Assembly: GCA_002483145.1 (NCBI GenBank)
Contig: DLHJ01000013.1
Location: 124,001 to 188,000, forward strand
Length of the DNA: 64,000 nt
Origin: Cellvibrio sp. UBA7671
Lineage (GTDB): Bacteria; Pseudomonadota; Gammaproteobacteria; Pseudomonadales; Cellvibrionaceae
Direction: 5' to 3'
Shown in pieces: positions 47,342 to 56,045 of this stretch. A program made the translations under genes and the position numbers. Positions within the stretch are counted from its first letter, which is position 1; every line of letters starts with the position of its first letter. The notes beneath the pieces are model-generated. The model was not told where the DNA came from and ran no database searches. It was given only the letters and a program-made list of their open reading frames with translations.

Positions 47342-48710
47342 CGCTGTGATGTCAATCAAGTCAGGATTGACGGATTTTCGTATCAATATACTGCTGCGGT
47401 TAGTGCTGATTCTTTGCACTATGTTGCTCTTGGCCGGTATTTATCACGCGGAACCATTTTTACTATTCAGTATGATTGGCATAGCGATATTATTGTCGGT
47501 ACAGATTTATTTACTTTTTAGTTATATGCAATCCACCCAGAGCGAAATGGAAAATTTTTTTGACGCAGTGCGTTATGAAGACGGCGCACGCCGAATCAAT
47601 ACCCGCTTTAAACAAAGCCAAAACCTCAAAGTCCTGTGGGAGGAATTGCAAACGCAGTTACAACAGTTACGACAGAAAAATGAAGAACTGGTGCGCTATT
47701 ACAGTTTGCTGCTGGAAAAAGTCCCTGTTGCGCTAGTGGTTGTTGAAGATAAGGGTGAAGGCGCAAAAATTGAATTGGTCAATGTGGCCGCGCAGCAATT
47801 ATTTAAACGCAGCTACCTGGCGGCAGTCGATCAGTTGCAGGAATACGGCGCTCAACTGGCGCAGGACATCCAGCAAATAACGGCAGGCGAACAGCGCAGT
47901 TCCCATCTGTTGAGTGATCAAGTGTCTATAGCAGTGGCACTGTCGGCGGCAGCGATTCAATTACAAGGTGGAACCAAAAAAGTCATTAGTATTCAGCCTA
48001 TCCAACGCGAACTGGATAGGCAGGAAATTCTCGCCTGGCAAAATTTGGTACAGGTATTTACCCACGAAATTATGAATTCAATGACGCCCGTCGCGTCACT
48101 GAGCAAAACGGCAGATGAATTATTGTTGACGCAATTAGATAACCATGGGAATACCGATGAGTCTTTGCAGGATGCGCAACAAGCGATCCATACGGTGGCG
48201 CGCCGCGCTGAACATTTAATGCAATTTGTGCAGGCTTATCGACGTATTGCCAATCCACCGCAACTAAATTGCGTGGATATAGTTGTGCAGGATTTACTGA
48301 AGAATGTATGCCGCTTGTTTCAGGTGCAGGCAGGTGAGCGGAAAATCACATTGGAGTGCAACGCAACTCCTGGACATCTTAAATTACATGGTGACCCTGC
48401 CCAAATTGAGCAGGCGCTAATCAATTTAGTGAAAAATTCAATGGACGCCTTATCTTCAATGAACAATGGCCGAATCTATTTACATGCTTACATTGGTCAT
48501 GGCGGCAATTTATTAATCGATGTGATTGATAATGGAATAGGAATTCCAATAGACAAATTGGAACAAATTTTTGTGCCTTTTTACACCTCAAAACGAGATG
48601 GCACTGGTGTTGGGTTGTTTTTGGTGAAACAAATTATGCAGGCGCATCGCGGATCGGTTTGTGCACTATATGATGAAAAAGGTGGAAGTCTTTTGCGGTT
48701 GATGTTTTAG
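47331..48710 (+). CDS. Membrane sensor histidine kinase, partner of the sigma-54 regulator
   Basis: A 459-residue kinase with two membrane helices near residues 20-70 joined by a very short periplasmic loop, a cytoplasmic coiled-coil (LWEELQTQLQQLRQKNEELV), a PAS-like region (YSLLLEKVPVALVVVED, then IELVNVAAQQLF), the phospho-acceptor FTHEIMNSMTPVASLS, and an HATPase_c domain with LINLVKNSMDAL, DNGIGIP and GTGVGLFLVKQIM. The tiny periplasmic part suggests that it senses a signal within the membrane or cytoplasm. It overlaps the response-regulator gene by 11 bases. The last residues after the G2 box are short but complete. Confidence 0.94.
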   Translation: MISNAVMSIKSGLTDFRINILLRLVLILCTMLLLAGIYHAEPFLLFSMIGIAILLSVQIYLLFSYMQSTQSEMENFFDAVRYEDGARRINTRFKQSQNLKVLWEELQTQLQQLRQKNEELVRYYSLLLEKVPVALVVVEDKGEGAKIELVNVAAQQLFKRSYLAAVDQLQEYGAQLAQDIQQITAGEQRSSHLLSDQVSIAVALSAAAIQLQGGTKKVISIQPIQRELDRQEILAWQNLVQVFTHEIMNSMTPVASLSKTADELLLTQLDNHGNTDESLQDAQQAIHTVARRAEHLMQFVQAYRRIANPPQLNCVDIVVQDLLKNVCRLFQVQAGERKITLECNATPGHLKLHGDPAQIEQALINLVKNSMDALSSMNNGRIYLHAYIGHGGNLLIDVIDNGIGIPIDKLEQIFVPFYTSKRDGTGVGLFLVKQIMQAHRGSVCALYDEKGGSLLRLMF

Positions 48711-48832
48711 GCTTTGCGCTATTGTGCCCAAATGTGTGACATTTTGAGAGATTCTTTTGAATAAACGGAGATAGCGGCTGTATTGCTAAAAAGACTAGGT
48801 TAAGATTTAGTTGCCATCAAACGGAAGGCGCT

Positions 48833-48850
48833 CGTCGAAATCATTCGACG
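48833..48850 (+). other. Small hairpin upstream of the PEP-CTERM gene
   Basis: CGTCGAA-ATCA-TTCGACG is a perfect seven-bp stem with a four-base loop, about 67 bases before the start codon. It could lie in the leader of the PEP-CTERM mRNA or end transcription from the kinase gene, though there is no T tract. Confidence 0.4.
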
Positions 48851-48916
48851 CATATATAGTTCAAGGAGAAATGGTGCAAAACAAATCAAATAACAGTGAT
48901 ACTTAAGGAGAAACCT

Positions 48917-49540
48917 TTGAAAATTTTAACTTCATTAGTGATATTTTGTTTATCGGCAGTGGCATTAAGCAGCAATGCAACGATCATTTGGGATGAAAGT
49001 ATTAATGGTAGCTCTGAGGGCATGCCAATGCTTAATTTGCAGATGGGGGCAAATGAAATTTTAGGCTCAACCCGTTGGATTGGTGATGACATCGATCCGT
49101 TTATTTATACCGAAGCAAATCGGTACGTTTTGAGCTTACAAGAAGGATATAGCATAAAATCCATAACCGCTGAGATCTTTAATTCTGTACTAGATTCTCA
49201 GGAGTCACTTGACAGCCTGTGGGCAACGACATTTTGGTCACTGCAAGATTTTACCTATGACTTCAAGTGGTACGAATATACCCGCATTGGTGAACCGTCA
49301 CCTTATGCTAGTTTCAGTAATCTTCCGCTCAACGGTTTCAATAATTTTCTCTTGAATCAAGCTGCTGGGCTTTCTATTTCGGGGCCGTTTGATCTTTCCT
49401 GGGATTATAGAGTGACTATTGAAGTAGTTAATTCAGTTCCCGAGCCATCATCATTATGGTTGGTGCTGTTCGCACTTGCTGTCATCTTTGGGCACAAATA
49501 TCAACTAAGAAACGTGTCAGCCCTTTGCAAAATATTCTAG
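48917..49540 (+). CDS. PEP-CTERM sorted exported protein
   Basis: A 207-residue exported protein. The start is best taken as the TTG at 48917, eight bases after AAGGAGA; it then begins MKILTSLVIFCLSAVALSS, a good signal peptide ending near SSNA. The end carries VPEPSSLWLVLFALAVIFG followed by HKYQLR, the PEP-CTERM tag for exosortase processing, though a few residues (NVSALCKIF) extend beyond the basic cluster, which is unusual. The mature part is rich in Ser, Trp, Tyr and Asp; no enzyme motif is visible. It is unrelated in sequence to the PEP-CTERM protein at 10484-11188 except for the tag. Confidence 0.8.
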   Translation: MKILTSLVIFCLSAVALSSNATIIWDESINGSSEGMPMLNLQMGANEILGSTRWIGDDIDPFIYTEANRYVLSLQEGYSIKSITAEIFNSVLDSQESLDSLWATTFWSLQDFTYDFKWYEYTRIGEPSPYASFSNLPLNGFNNFLLNQAAGLSISGPFDLSWDYRVTIEVVNSVPEPSSLWLVLFALAVIFGHKYQLRNVSALCKIF

Positions 49541-49706
49541 TCATTTACACGGCGGTATCGCTGTAGAGGGCTTTGGAAATTATTGATCGTGGTACAGCTT
49601 CTTTTTGCTAGATAGCAAAAAACAGATTAATGCTTCTCGACACTTTTGGCGGCTAATGCGCAGCATGACCGCCAGATTGAAAATCTTTTATGCCGTACAT
49701 TTTCCT

Positions 49707-49733
49707 CCGGTTTGTTCGTTATGAACAAACCGG
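49707..49733 (-). terminator. Hairpin directly after the fbp relic
   Basis: CCGGTTTGTTC-GTTAT-GAACAAACCGG is a perfect 11-bp inverted repeat. It abuts the TAA of the fbp fragment and may be the old gene's terminator; no T tract remains on the minus strand. Confidence 0.55.
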
Positions 49734-49850
49734 TTATTTTCCAAAATAGCCCAAACATTCATCCACTTCATTTGCGGAACCTAAAATGACTGCAACGTGT
49801 TCAAGTAATTGTTGCGGTTGAATTTCCAAAGTGCGTTGCTGCTCGCTCCA
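49734..49850 (-). pseudogene. 3' relic of a second fructose-1,6-bisphosphatase gene
   Basis: Translated on the minus strand, this stretch reads SEQQRTLEIQPQQLLEHVA, then [15 protein letters not shown] and FGK before a stop. It matches the last about 37 codons of the intact fbp at 53773-54759 ([19 protein letters not shown], then [15 protein letters not shown]) with some 80 percent residue identity but clearly different codons. Homology ends abruptly at the tryptophan codon at 49848-49850. No start or upstream part exists, so it is a gene remnant. The rest of the 49541-50024 space has no other feature I can name. Confidence 0.88.
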
Positions 49851-50024
49851 GGTATTTCTTATTGTGTCCTCAATTAATATCGGTTAGGTAACAGAATTAT
49901 TGGCTATCGCCCTTGGCTGATTCTCAATCAATGATTTAAGCTATGATTTTTACAATGCAGCTGACCATATTTTGTGGGTGAGTGAACTATTACAATAACA
50001 AACAAGATTTCACCGGAGTAGCTT

Positions 50025-51305
50025 ATGCAAGCACAAAGGTATTTGGCATCTCTACTAATATTCATGTGTACCATTTGTATGGCGGCAAATGCCCCGGCGC
50101 AATCGCCGGATTCTGTACTCGTTAATTCAACATTGCCTGTTGCAAAAATGCCCTTTTTTAATCTGCACGATTTTGTTTCATTGCTGACTGCGGCGATTTG
50201 TGTACTGCTGGTGATTTACCAATTTTTCTTACCAAAGACCAAACCCCTGTCGGCGGTGTTGTTGGGCTTGTTTTTCCTCAGCTTGGGCGCTGCTGCGGTT
50301 TCAAATGTATTGCTGTGGAATGCGTACATTAGTATCAACTCAATACTGTTAAAAAATTTAATCCCATGGTTTTTTTCAATAGTCTCTATCACCAAAGGTG
50401 TATTTTTATATTTATATGTGGCGTCGTTAACGCAGCATGACTTCAAAATTAATTACAAACATTTTCTATATGCAACACCGCTATTGATTGTGTTAGTTAT
50501 GTTGTGGGTGTTTCAAATTGATGCCGATAATTTGCGTTTTATCGGTGTGCACAAATCTCCAGAGGATATACAGCATGTTGTGTGGGTATGGCACTTTTTA
50601 CGCATAACACCGTTTATCTATGCGATTTTGGCGGTAATCATGACATTCTATTATCACAATAATTTAAAGGAATATTATTCGAGTTACACCGTCAATGGAC
50701 CTGTTTGGCTTAGTGTGTTGACAATTGGTTTTGCGCTGAATTGGGGATGGGCGTTGGCAACGCATTTCGGGGGGCGGTATTTACCTGTGGCAATCGCTGA
50801 TTCGCTTGGCATAGCCGATAATTACATTACGTTGGTGTTGCTCAATGGAATTTTTATTTACAGTTTTGTCTATAGTCATAAATTAGAAGCGACCAAAACG
50901 CTGCCAAAAGGTGCTGAGGCGGCGGATGTGACGCACAGCTCTCTATCCGGTGATGAACTAACAAAAATTAGAAATGGAATGGAAGTTGATCAGTTATATT
51001 TGAAAAACAATTTGAATATAGAAGAGTTTTCAAAATGCATCGGTCTTTCTTATCGGGAGGTGTCGAGCATTATCAATAAACACTTCCAGACGAACTTTTA
51101 TGAATTTGTTAATTTGTACCGCGTGAATAAGGCAAAACAGTTATTACTCAATCCGGATTATGCCGATAGAACCATTTTAGATATTTTTTTGGAATCCGGC
51201 TTCAACAGTAAGTCGGCATTCAATCGGTTTTTTAAACGTTATGTGGGAGTTACTGCCACTGAATTCCGTAAAAATCCACTCGCCCAACAAAAACGGGAAG
51301 GCTAA
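50025..51305 (+). CDS. Membrane-bound 7TM-AraC family transcriptional regulator
   Basis: A 426-residue protein with a signal-like first helix (ending NAPAQ), seven further hydrophobic helices (about residues 50-285), and a C-terminal AraC-type domain (NIEEFSKCIGLSYREVSSIINKHF; TILDIFLESGFNSKSAFNRFFKRYVGVTATEFRKN). The second HTH is close to that of the 17876-19060 protein, although the membrane parts differ. It is convergent with the GH5 cellulase gene; regulation of that gene or another plant-wall enzyme is plausible but not shown. The coding end and stop codon lie inside the shared terminator hairpin. Confidence 0.87.
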   Translation: MQAQRYLASLLIFMCTICMAANAPAQSPDSVLVNSTLPVAKMPFFNLHDFVSLLTAAICVLLVIYQFFLPKTKPLSAVLLGLFFLSLGAAAVSNVLLWNAYISINSILLKNLIPWFFSIVSITKGVFLYLYVASLTQHDFKINYKHFLYATPLLIVLVMLWVFQIDADNLRFIGVHKSPEDIQHVVWVWHFLRITPFIYAILAVIMTFYYHNNLKEYYSSYTVNGPVWLSVLTIGFALNWGWALATHFGGRYLPVAIADSLGIADNYITLVLLNGIFIYSFVYSHKLEATKTLPKGAEAADVTHSSLSGDELTKIRNGMEVDQLYLKNNLNIEEFSKCIGLSYREVSSIINKHFQTNFYEFVNLYRVNKAKQLLLNPDYADRTILDIFLESGFNSKSAFNRFFKRYVGVTATEFRKNPLAQQKREG

Positions 51306-51317
51306 GCCTTCCCGTTT
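51291..51317 (-). terminator. Terminator shared by the 7TM-AraC and GH5 genes
   Basis: AAACGGGAAGGC-TAA-GCCTTCCCGTTT: the three-base loop is the stop codon of the AraC-type gene. The T tract (CCCGTTTTTG) is on the minus strand, favouring termination of the GH5 gene; the plus side has only three T. Confidence 0.85.
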
Positions 51318-51341
51318 CAGGTTAATTCACCAAGCGGTAAC

Positions 51342-53357
51342 TTAGTAGCAACCAGCGTTGATGCGTGTATTGCCATCCCACGCACATTGACCGGTGATAC
51401 AGTCAACCAAATTGTTGTTAAAGCTGTTCGTTGCATGGCTGAAAATGGTGAACCAGCCACCGTCGTCCCATACTGCAGTCGGATAGTTGCGCGAACGAGC
51501 TTCCAGCGAGTGCATTTGTTGGTACCACAAACGAATGTTGTTGCAGGTCATGGTGGGCTTGTTCTTGGCCCAGCCTACCCCCCATTCACTTACATACACT
51601 GGCATACCTTTGCCGACCGAATCAGCCCAATTTTTTACCCGCGTCAGAGGATCAGCGATGGTGGCAGTCGTCCAGGCCATTGCATGGTTTCCGTCTTGAC
51701 CGGAAAAGGTGAAGGGCTCGTAGTGGTGATGGGAGGCCATTATGTAGGGATCATTACCGTTGCCGACCGGGCTAAGGTCGTACCACACGTTACCCAACTC
51801 GTAAGACCCAAACCATTGGTTGCCGCCAATCATCACAATACGCTGTGGATTTACTGCGCGAATCTTTTGATAAGCCCGGCCACTCATCGCGCGGATGTTG
51901 GCGACTGGCATTGCACTACCATCAGAAAGATGTGGCTCATTCAGCAACTGGAACATCAGGCGCGTGTTGCGATTGCCAAAAATATCCACCACGTCTTGCC
52001 ACAGACGCTCAAGTACCGCGGCGCGGTTGTTGTCTTTCAGGCCGTATTCGTGGTGGGCGTTGATGACAACATGCATGCCCGGCAGGGAGAGCGCATAGTC
52101 AACCGTCTGCTGAAGTTGTGCGAGCCTTGGATGGTTGCGGTCAACCACTCCAGTAAGTTGGTTAGCCAGGCGCGAACCGTTAATGGTTTCAGTCCAGGTA
52201 ACCGGGATGCGCACATTACGGAAGCCTTTGGCGTAGTAAGCATCGATTTTGGGTTTGGCATTGGCGAAGGTTGACGCGTTCTGCTCGCCTTCGAACATGT
52301 TCCCCAAATTAAAGCCTGCACCCATATCCGTTGCTGCTTGTGCAGCAGTTTTCCATTGGCTGGCCGGTGCTGAGCTGGACGTACTTGTGGCGCTGGATGA
52401 ACTTGGAGTAGATGTGTTTGTGCCAGAAACGATTTCAATCCAATCCAGATTGAATCCGCCCACCGCCATAAACATACCCAGGTCGTAGGTGCCGGCCTGG
52501 ATAGTCACGTTAGCCTGGATGGTCTGGAAGTTTTGCCAATCGCCGGTGTTGGGGATCACCATATTGGTGAGGAAAGTTGCGCCGCTGTTTAGATCAACTG
52601 CAAATTGGGCCCCGGTATTGGGGCTCGCAACCCGTGCGCGGATGGTGTACTGGCCGGAGGTTGGAATGACAACATCAGTAAATTTGAGCCATTCATTGGC
52701 AACGATCCAACCTACATTAAATCCGCCACCCGCGGCCAGTGCTTGTATATCCACTGCGTCGTTACGATAGGCTGCGCCGCTATTACCGGCTGTGGTATCA
52801 AAGAACTCATCGTAGTCTTCCGCTTGCAAGCGGAGATTGGTGCCTGCCGCCACAGATGACCTGCTGGATGAGCTTGCCGCACACTTGTCGGTCAGGCTAA
52901 ACCAATTCAGGTTCCAGCCGCCTGCAGGTACAACAATGCCCAAGCCCTGTGCACCGCCGGGGAGGGTGATATCACGAGTGATGGTGACCCAGTTTTGCCA
53001 GCCGCCAGTGTTGGGTACCGGGAGTGTGTCATAAGTGGCACCTCCACCCGATTTCTCCAGCACCAGCACCGAGCCGGTCACTGCGCTCGCTACACGGTAT
53101 TGGACGGTGTAAGTACCCGCGCAGGGCAAGTTGAGCGTTGGGTAAGAAATCCAGTCGCCGGCATCGGTATAACCCACATTCAGTCCGCCGCCGGTATCGG
53201 TCGTCGCCTGGGTTTGGATGCCGAGCATATTGTTAAAGCTTTCGGCCTGGACAGTGGTGGTCGCAGCATTGACCTGTGCAGCTAGAAGGCCAAGCAGCAT
53301 GCCTCCCACAGCAGCAGTGCCCCTGAGGGCTTTTTGAGCATCAAGATATGTAGTCAT
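51342..53357 (-). CDS. Secreted GH5 cellulase/endoglucanase with two CBM6-like modules
   Basis: A 671-residue secreted enzyme. After the signal peptide (to about residue 32, VNAAT) come a CBM6-like module (VQAESFNN to about 160, with NVGYTDAGDWISYPTLNLP), a serine-rich linker (CAASSSSRSSVAAG), a second CBM6-like module (LQAEDYDEFFD, then NVGWIVANEWLKFTDV), a second linker (STPSSSSATSTSSSAP), and a GH5 catalytic domain from about residue 340. Catalytic residues are visible: acid/base Glu in FQLLNEPHLSDG, nucleophile Glu in VYVSEWGVGW, plus RNVRIPVTW and NAHHEYG. Polyserine linkers are typical of Cellvibrio and Saccharophagus cellulases. CBM6 modules commonly bind xylan or beta-glucan chains. 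Confidence 0.92.
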   Translation of the reverse strand: MTTYLDAQKALRGTAAVGGMLLGLLAAQVNAATTTVQAESFNNMLGIQTQATTDTGGGLNVGYTDAGDWISYPTLNLPCAGTYTVQYRVASAVTGSVLVLEKSGGGATYDTLPVPNTGGWQNWVTITRDITLPGGAQGLGIVVPAGGWNLNWFSLTDKCAASSSSRSSVAAGTNLRLQAEDYDEFFDTTAGNSGAAYRNDAVDIQALAAGGGFNVGWIVANEWLKFTDVVIPTSGQYTIRARVASPNTGAQFAVDLNSGATFLTNMVIPNTGDWQNFQTIQANVTIQAGTYDLGMFMAVGGFNLDWIEIVSGTNTSTPSSSSATSTSSSAPASQWKTAAQAATDMGAGFNLGNMFEGEQNASTFANAKPKIDAYYAKGFRNVRIPVTWTETINGSRLANQLTGVVDRNHPRLAQLQQTVDYALSLPGMHVVINAHHEYGLKDNNRAAVLERLWQDVVDIFGNRNTRLMFQLLNEPHLSDGSAMPVANIRAMSGRAYQKIRAVNPQRIVMIGGNQWFGSYELGNVWYDLSPVGNGNDPYIMASHHHYEPFTFSGQDGNHAMAWTTATIADPLTRVKNWADSVGKGMPVYVSEWGVGWAKNKPTMTCNNIRLWYQQMHSLEARSRNYPTAVWDDGGWFTIFSHATNSFNNNLVDCITGQCAWDGNTRINAGCY

Positions 53358-53645
53358 TTGGAAAACCTCTATGAATTTATTATTCGGTGTTGTGCTGCTG
53401 GCGATTGCCGATCAGTTTTGGTAATGCATCCTCTTTGTTATTCCGTTGTATAAGGATTCAAGCCAGCTACCCGATAGTAAATTTTGTGCAAGCCGACGCG
53501 CGCCAGAAGTTGCACAGCGTCAAAGTTGGTGCGCACCAGCTTCGCGGCGAAACTGGCACCTGTAGTTTTTGTGCTAAACAGCCACTTTTTTATAGAGCTG
53601 GTTCAAATTTTTAGGATGCGGCGGGATTTATAAAACAAGGGGAAT

Positions 53646-53681
53646 AAAAAAGCCCCGGTAGTGAGTGGATTACCGGAGCTT
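53646..53681 (-). terminator. Probable fbp terminator in the GH5-fbp space
   Basis: On the minus strand CCGGTAATCCACTCACTACCGG is flanked by AAGCT and GGCTTTTTTATT, giving a hairpin with a T tract. It lies about 90 bases after the fbp stop. The remainder of 53358-53772 should hold the GH5 promoter; I could not fix it. It also contains an isolated palindrome, TGGTGCGCACCA (53527-53538). Confidence 0.72.
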
Positions 53682-53772
53682 CGTTTAAGGTCGAACGTTA
53701 TGACAAAACAGTTAATGCAATCTGCTCGATATCAAGCAAACGACCCTTGCACAGGCTTCTGCTTGTGGTCTT

Positions 53773-54759
53773 CTAATACGCTGTCGGATGCGCTTGCAGA
53801 TAACCTAAACACTCGTCCACTTCATTCGCAGAGCCCAATATTACCGCCACTCGCTCATGCAATTGTTTGGGTTGGATTGCCAAAATTCGCTGCTGTTCAC
53901 TAAAGGCTTTTCCGCCGGCATTTTCAATTAACAGTGCCATGGGATTTGCTTCGTACAACAGACGCAATTTTGCCGGTTGTTTGGCGTTGCGTTTATCTGA
54001 TGGGTATAAAAATATGCCGCCGCGCGTAAGCACGCGGTGCACATCGCCCACCATTGCCGCGTTCCAGCGCATGTTGTAGCGCTTCTGGCGCGGGCCGGTT
54101 TCGCCGAGGATTAAATCCCCAATATAGCAGTGCATATCGTCGTTCCAGAACCGCGAGTTGCTCATATTGATGGCAAATTCCTGGGTGTCTTTTGTGATCT
54201 GGATATTATCTGCCGTTAATAAAAAAGTGCCCTGGGTTGAGTCCAGGGTAAAGCAGCGCGTGCCTTTGCCGGTGGTAATGGCGAGCAGGGTCGACGGCCC
54301 ATAGAGCACATAACCGGCGCAGACTTGTTGTGTCCCCTGCTGGTTAAATTGCAATTCGCTGTTGTGCGGAACTGAATCGAGTGCGCGGTAAATACTGAAT
54401 ATAGTTCCAATCTGGCCGTTGATATCGATATTGGATGAGCCGTCAAGTGGATCAAAGGCCACCAGATATTGTCCCTCTGGATTGGCCGCGACGACGCTAT
54501 CTTCCTCTTCCGAGGCGAGAGCCGCTACAGGTGCACAGGCGAGTAACAAGTCTTTCAATAATTGGTTGGATATGACATCCAATTGTTTTTGGGTTTCGCC
54601 CTGGATATTTTCATCTTGCGTTGAACCGAGCACTCCCGCGAGCGCACCTTGGCGCACGCGGAACGCAATTTCTTTGCTCGCATCAATAACGGTTTCAATT
54701 ACTCGCATCAACTCTGCTTCGACATCGTCCTCGCGCAGTACATTCAGTAAATTTTTCAT
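53773..54759 (-). CDS. fbp: Fructose-1,6-bisphosphatase class 1
   Basis: Hydrolyses fructose-1,6-bisphosphate to fructose-6-phosphate, the committed step of gluconeogenesis. The 328-residue length and motifs fit class I FBPase: [15 protein letters not shown], the metal site [36 protein letters not shown] with the conserved Asp pairs, [13 protein letters not shown], and the C-terminal [21 protein letters not shown]. It lies 25 bases downstream of fba on the same strand, forming a gluconeogenic pair. A relic of a second fbp lies 4 kb away on the same strand. Confidence 0.96.
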   Translation of the reverse strand: MKNLLNVLREDDVEAELMRVIETVIDASKEIAFRVRQGALAGVLGSTQDENIQGETQKQLDVISNQLLKDLLLACAPVAALASEEEDSVVAANPEGQYLVAFDPLDGSSNIDINGQIGTIFSIYRALDSVPHNSELQFNQQGTQQVCAGYVLYGPSTLLAITTGKGTRCFTLDSTQGTFLLTADNIQITKDTQEFAINMSNSRFWNDDMHCYIGDLILGETGPRQKRYNMRWNAAMVGDVHRVLTRGGIFLYPSDKRNAKQPAKLRLLYEANPMALLIENAGGKAFSEQQRILAIQPKQLHERVAVILGSANEVDECLGYLQAHPTAY

Positions 54760-54784
54760 TCAATTACCTGTTGCGGCTTTTTTG

Positions 54785-55867
54785 TTAGATATAGCGATTG
54801 ATACAATTTAAATCGGCGAAGGATTGTTCCAAACGCTTAACCATATGTTCTTCGCTTTGGCGCAGCCAGACGCGCGGATCGTAATATTTTTTGTTAGGTT
54901 TTTCATCGCCATCGGGGTTGCCAATCTGGCTTTGCAAATATTCAGCGTTGGCTTTGTAGTATTCCATTGTCCCTTCCCAAAATGCCCATTGGGTATCGGT
55001 ATCGATATTCATTTTTACAACACCGTAGTGGATCGCTTGGGCAATGTCGTCTGCTTCAGAACCTGAGCCGCCGTGGAAAACAAAATCCAGGCTGTTGTGC
55101 GGCACACCAAATTTTTCACTCACAAAGGTTTGGGAGTTGCGCAAAATTTCCGGCGTGAGTTTTACATTGCCCGGTTTGTAAACGCCGTGCACATTGCCGA
55201 AAGACGCCGCTATAGTGAAGCGGGGGCTTATGGGGCGCAATTTCTCGTAGGCGTAGGCCACATCCTGTGGTTGGGTATAGAGCGCGGAATTATCCAGATG
55301 GCTGTTGTCCACGCCATCTTCTTCGCCTCCCGTGCAGCCTAACTCGATTTCCAGTGTGATGCCGAGCTTGTGCATGCGTGTTAAATAAGCGGCAGAAATT
55401 TCGATATTTTCTTGCAGCGATTCCTCCGATAAATCGATCATGTGTGAACTAAATAGAGGTGTGCCAGTTTGCGCAAAATGTTTTTCGCTTGCATCGAGCA
55501 GTCCATCGATCCAGGGTAATAATTTTTTCGCGGCGTGATCGGTGTGCAATATCACCGGCACACCGTAGGCTTCTGCCACTGTATGTACATAGTGTGCAGC
55601 GGCGATTGAGCCTAGTATCGAACTACCTTGGCCATCGAGCTTGACACTTTTGCCGAGAAAAAAAGCGGAGCCGCCCTGCGACAATTGCACAATCACCGGC
55701 GAATTCACTTTGCGTGCCGCTTCGAGTGTAGCGTTAATCGTATTGGTGTTGGCTGCATTGACCGCGGGATAGGCAAAACCACCGGCTTTGGCGGCATTGA
55801 ATAAGGTTTTTACGGCATCGCCAGTGGCAACGCCAGGGGCAACGAGGTTCGCGAGACTGTTCATCAT
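54785..55867 (-). CDS. fba: Fructose-bisphosphate aldolase class II
   Basis: Zinc-dependent aldolase interconverting fructose-1,6-bisphosphate and two triose phosphates. The 360 residues follow the E. coli FbaA type: NAANTNTINATLEAA, VILHTDHAAKKLLPW with the catalytic aspartate and a zinc ligand, the LEIELGCTGGEEDGVDN segment, AASFGNVHGVYKPG with another zinc histidine, DFVFHGGSGSEADDI and MNIDTDTQWAFWEG. I chose the ATG at 55867, six bases after CAGGA, over a TTG one codon upstream. It is upstream of fbp and, after a 175-base space containing a repeat, downstream of tpiA. Confidence 0.96.
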   Translation of the reverse strand: MMNSLANLVAPGVATGDAVKTLFNAAKAGGFAYPAVNAANTNTINATLEAARKVNSPVIVQLSQGGSAFFLGKSVKLDGQGSSILGSIAAAHYVHTVAEAYGVPVILHTDHAAKKLLPWIDGLLDASEKHFAQTGTPLFSSHMIDLSEESLQENIEISAAYLTRMHKLGITLEIELGCTGGEEDGVDNSHLDNSALYTQPQDVAYAYEKLRPISPRFTIAASFGNVHGVYKPGNVKLTPEILRNSQTFVSEKFGVPHNSLDFVFHGGSGSEADDIAQAIHYGVVKMNIDTDTQWAFWEGTMEYYKANAEYLQSQIGNPDGDEKPNKKYYDPRVWLRQSEEHMVKRLEQSFADLNCINRYI

Positions 55868-55992
55868 CAAATCCTGAGCTGTGGTTGATTTTTTGTGATG
55901 ACCGAGTTATTCGCCGATTGGATTTTTTAGTTTTTCTTTTTTATGTCGAATATAAATTTATGTGCACGACTTCATTTCTCGTTGCACTGACT

Positions 55993-56019
55993 CGTAGGGG
56001 CGCCGCTTGCTGCGCCCAA
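55993..56019. repeat. Dispersed GC-rich 27-mer repeat, copy 2
   Basis: Exact reverse complement of 14475-14501, located in the space between tpiA and fba. The GGGCGC/GCGCCC arms could fold back in RNA and reduce read-through between these genes. Confidence 0.8.
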
Positions 56020-56045
56020 CTCTCGCCGAACGCGCCCAAGGTTTT

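Noticed and set aside
51387-52274. Open frame of 295 codons on the plus strand inside the GH5 gene
   Set aside because: The GH5 domains are clear on the other strand; this frame shows no recognisable domain.
53527-53538. TGGTGCGCACCA as an NtrC site upstream of the cellulase gene
   Set aside because: The half-sites are in the reverse order and without the central spacer of NtrC sites, and there is no -24/-12 element nearby.
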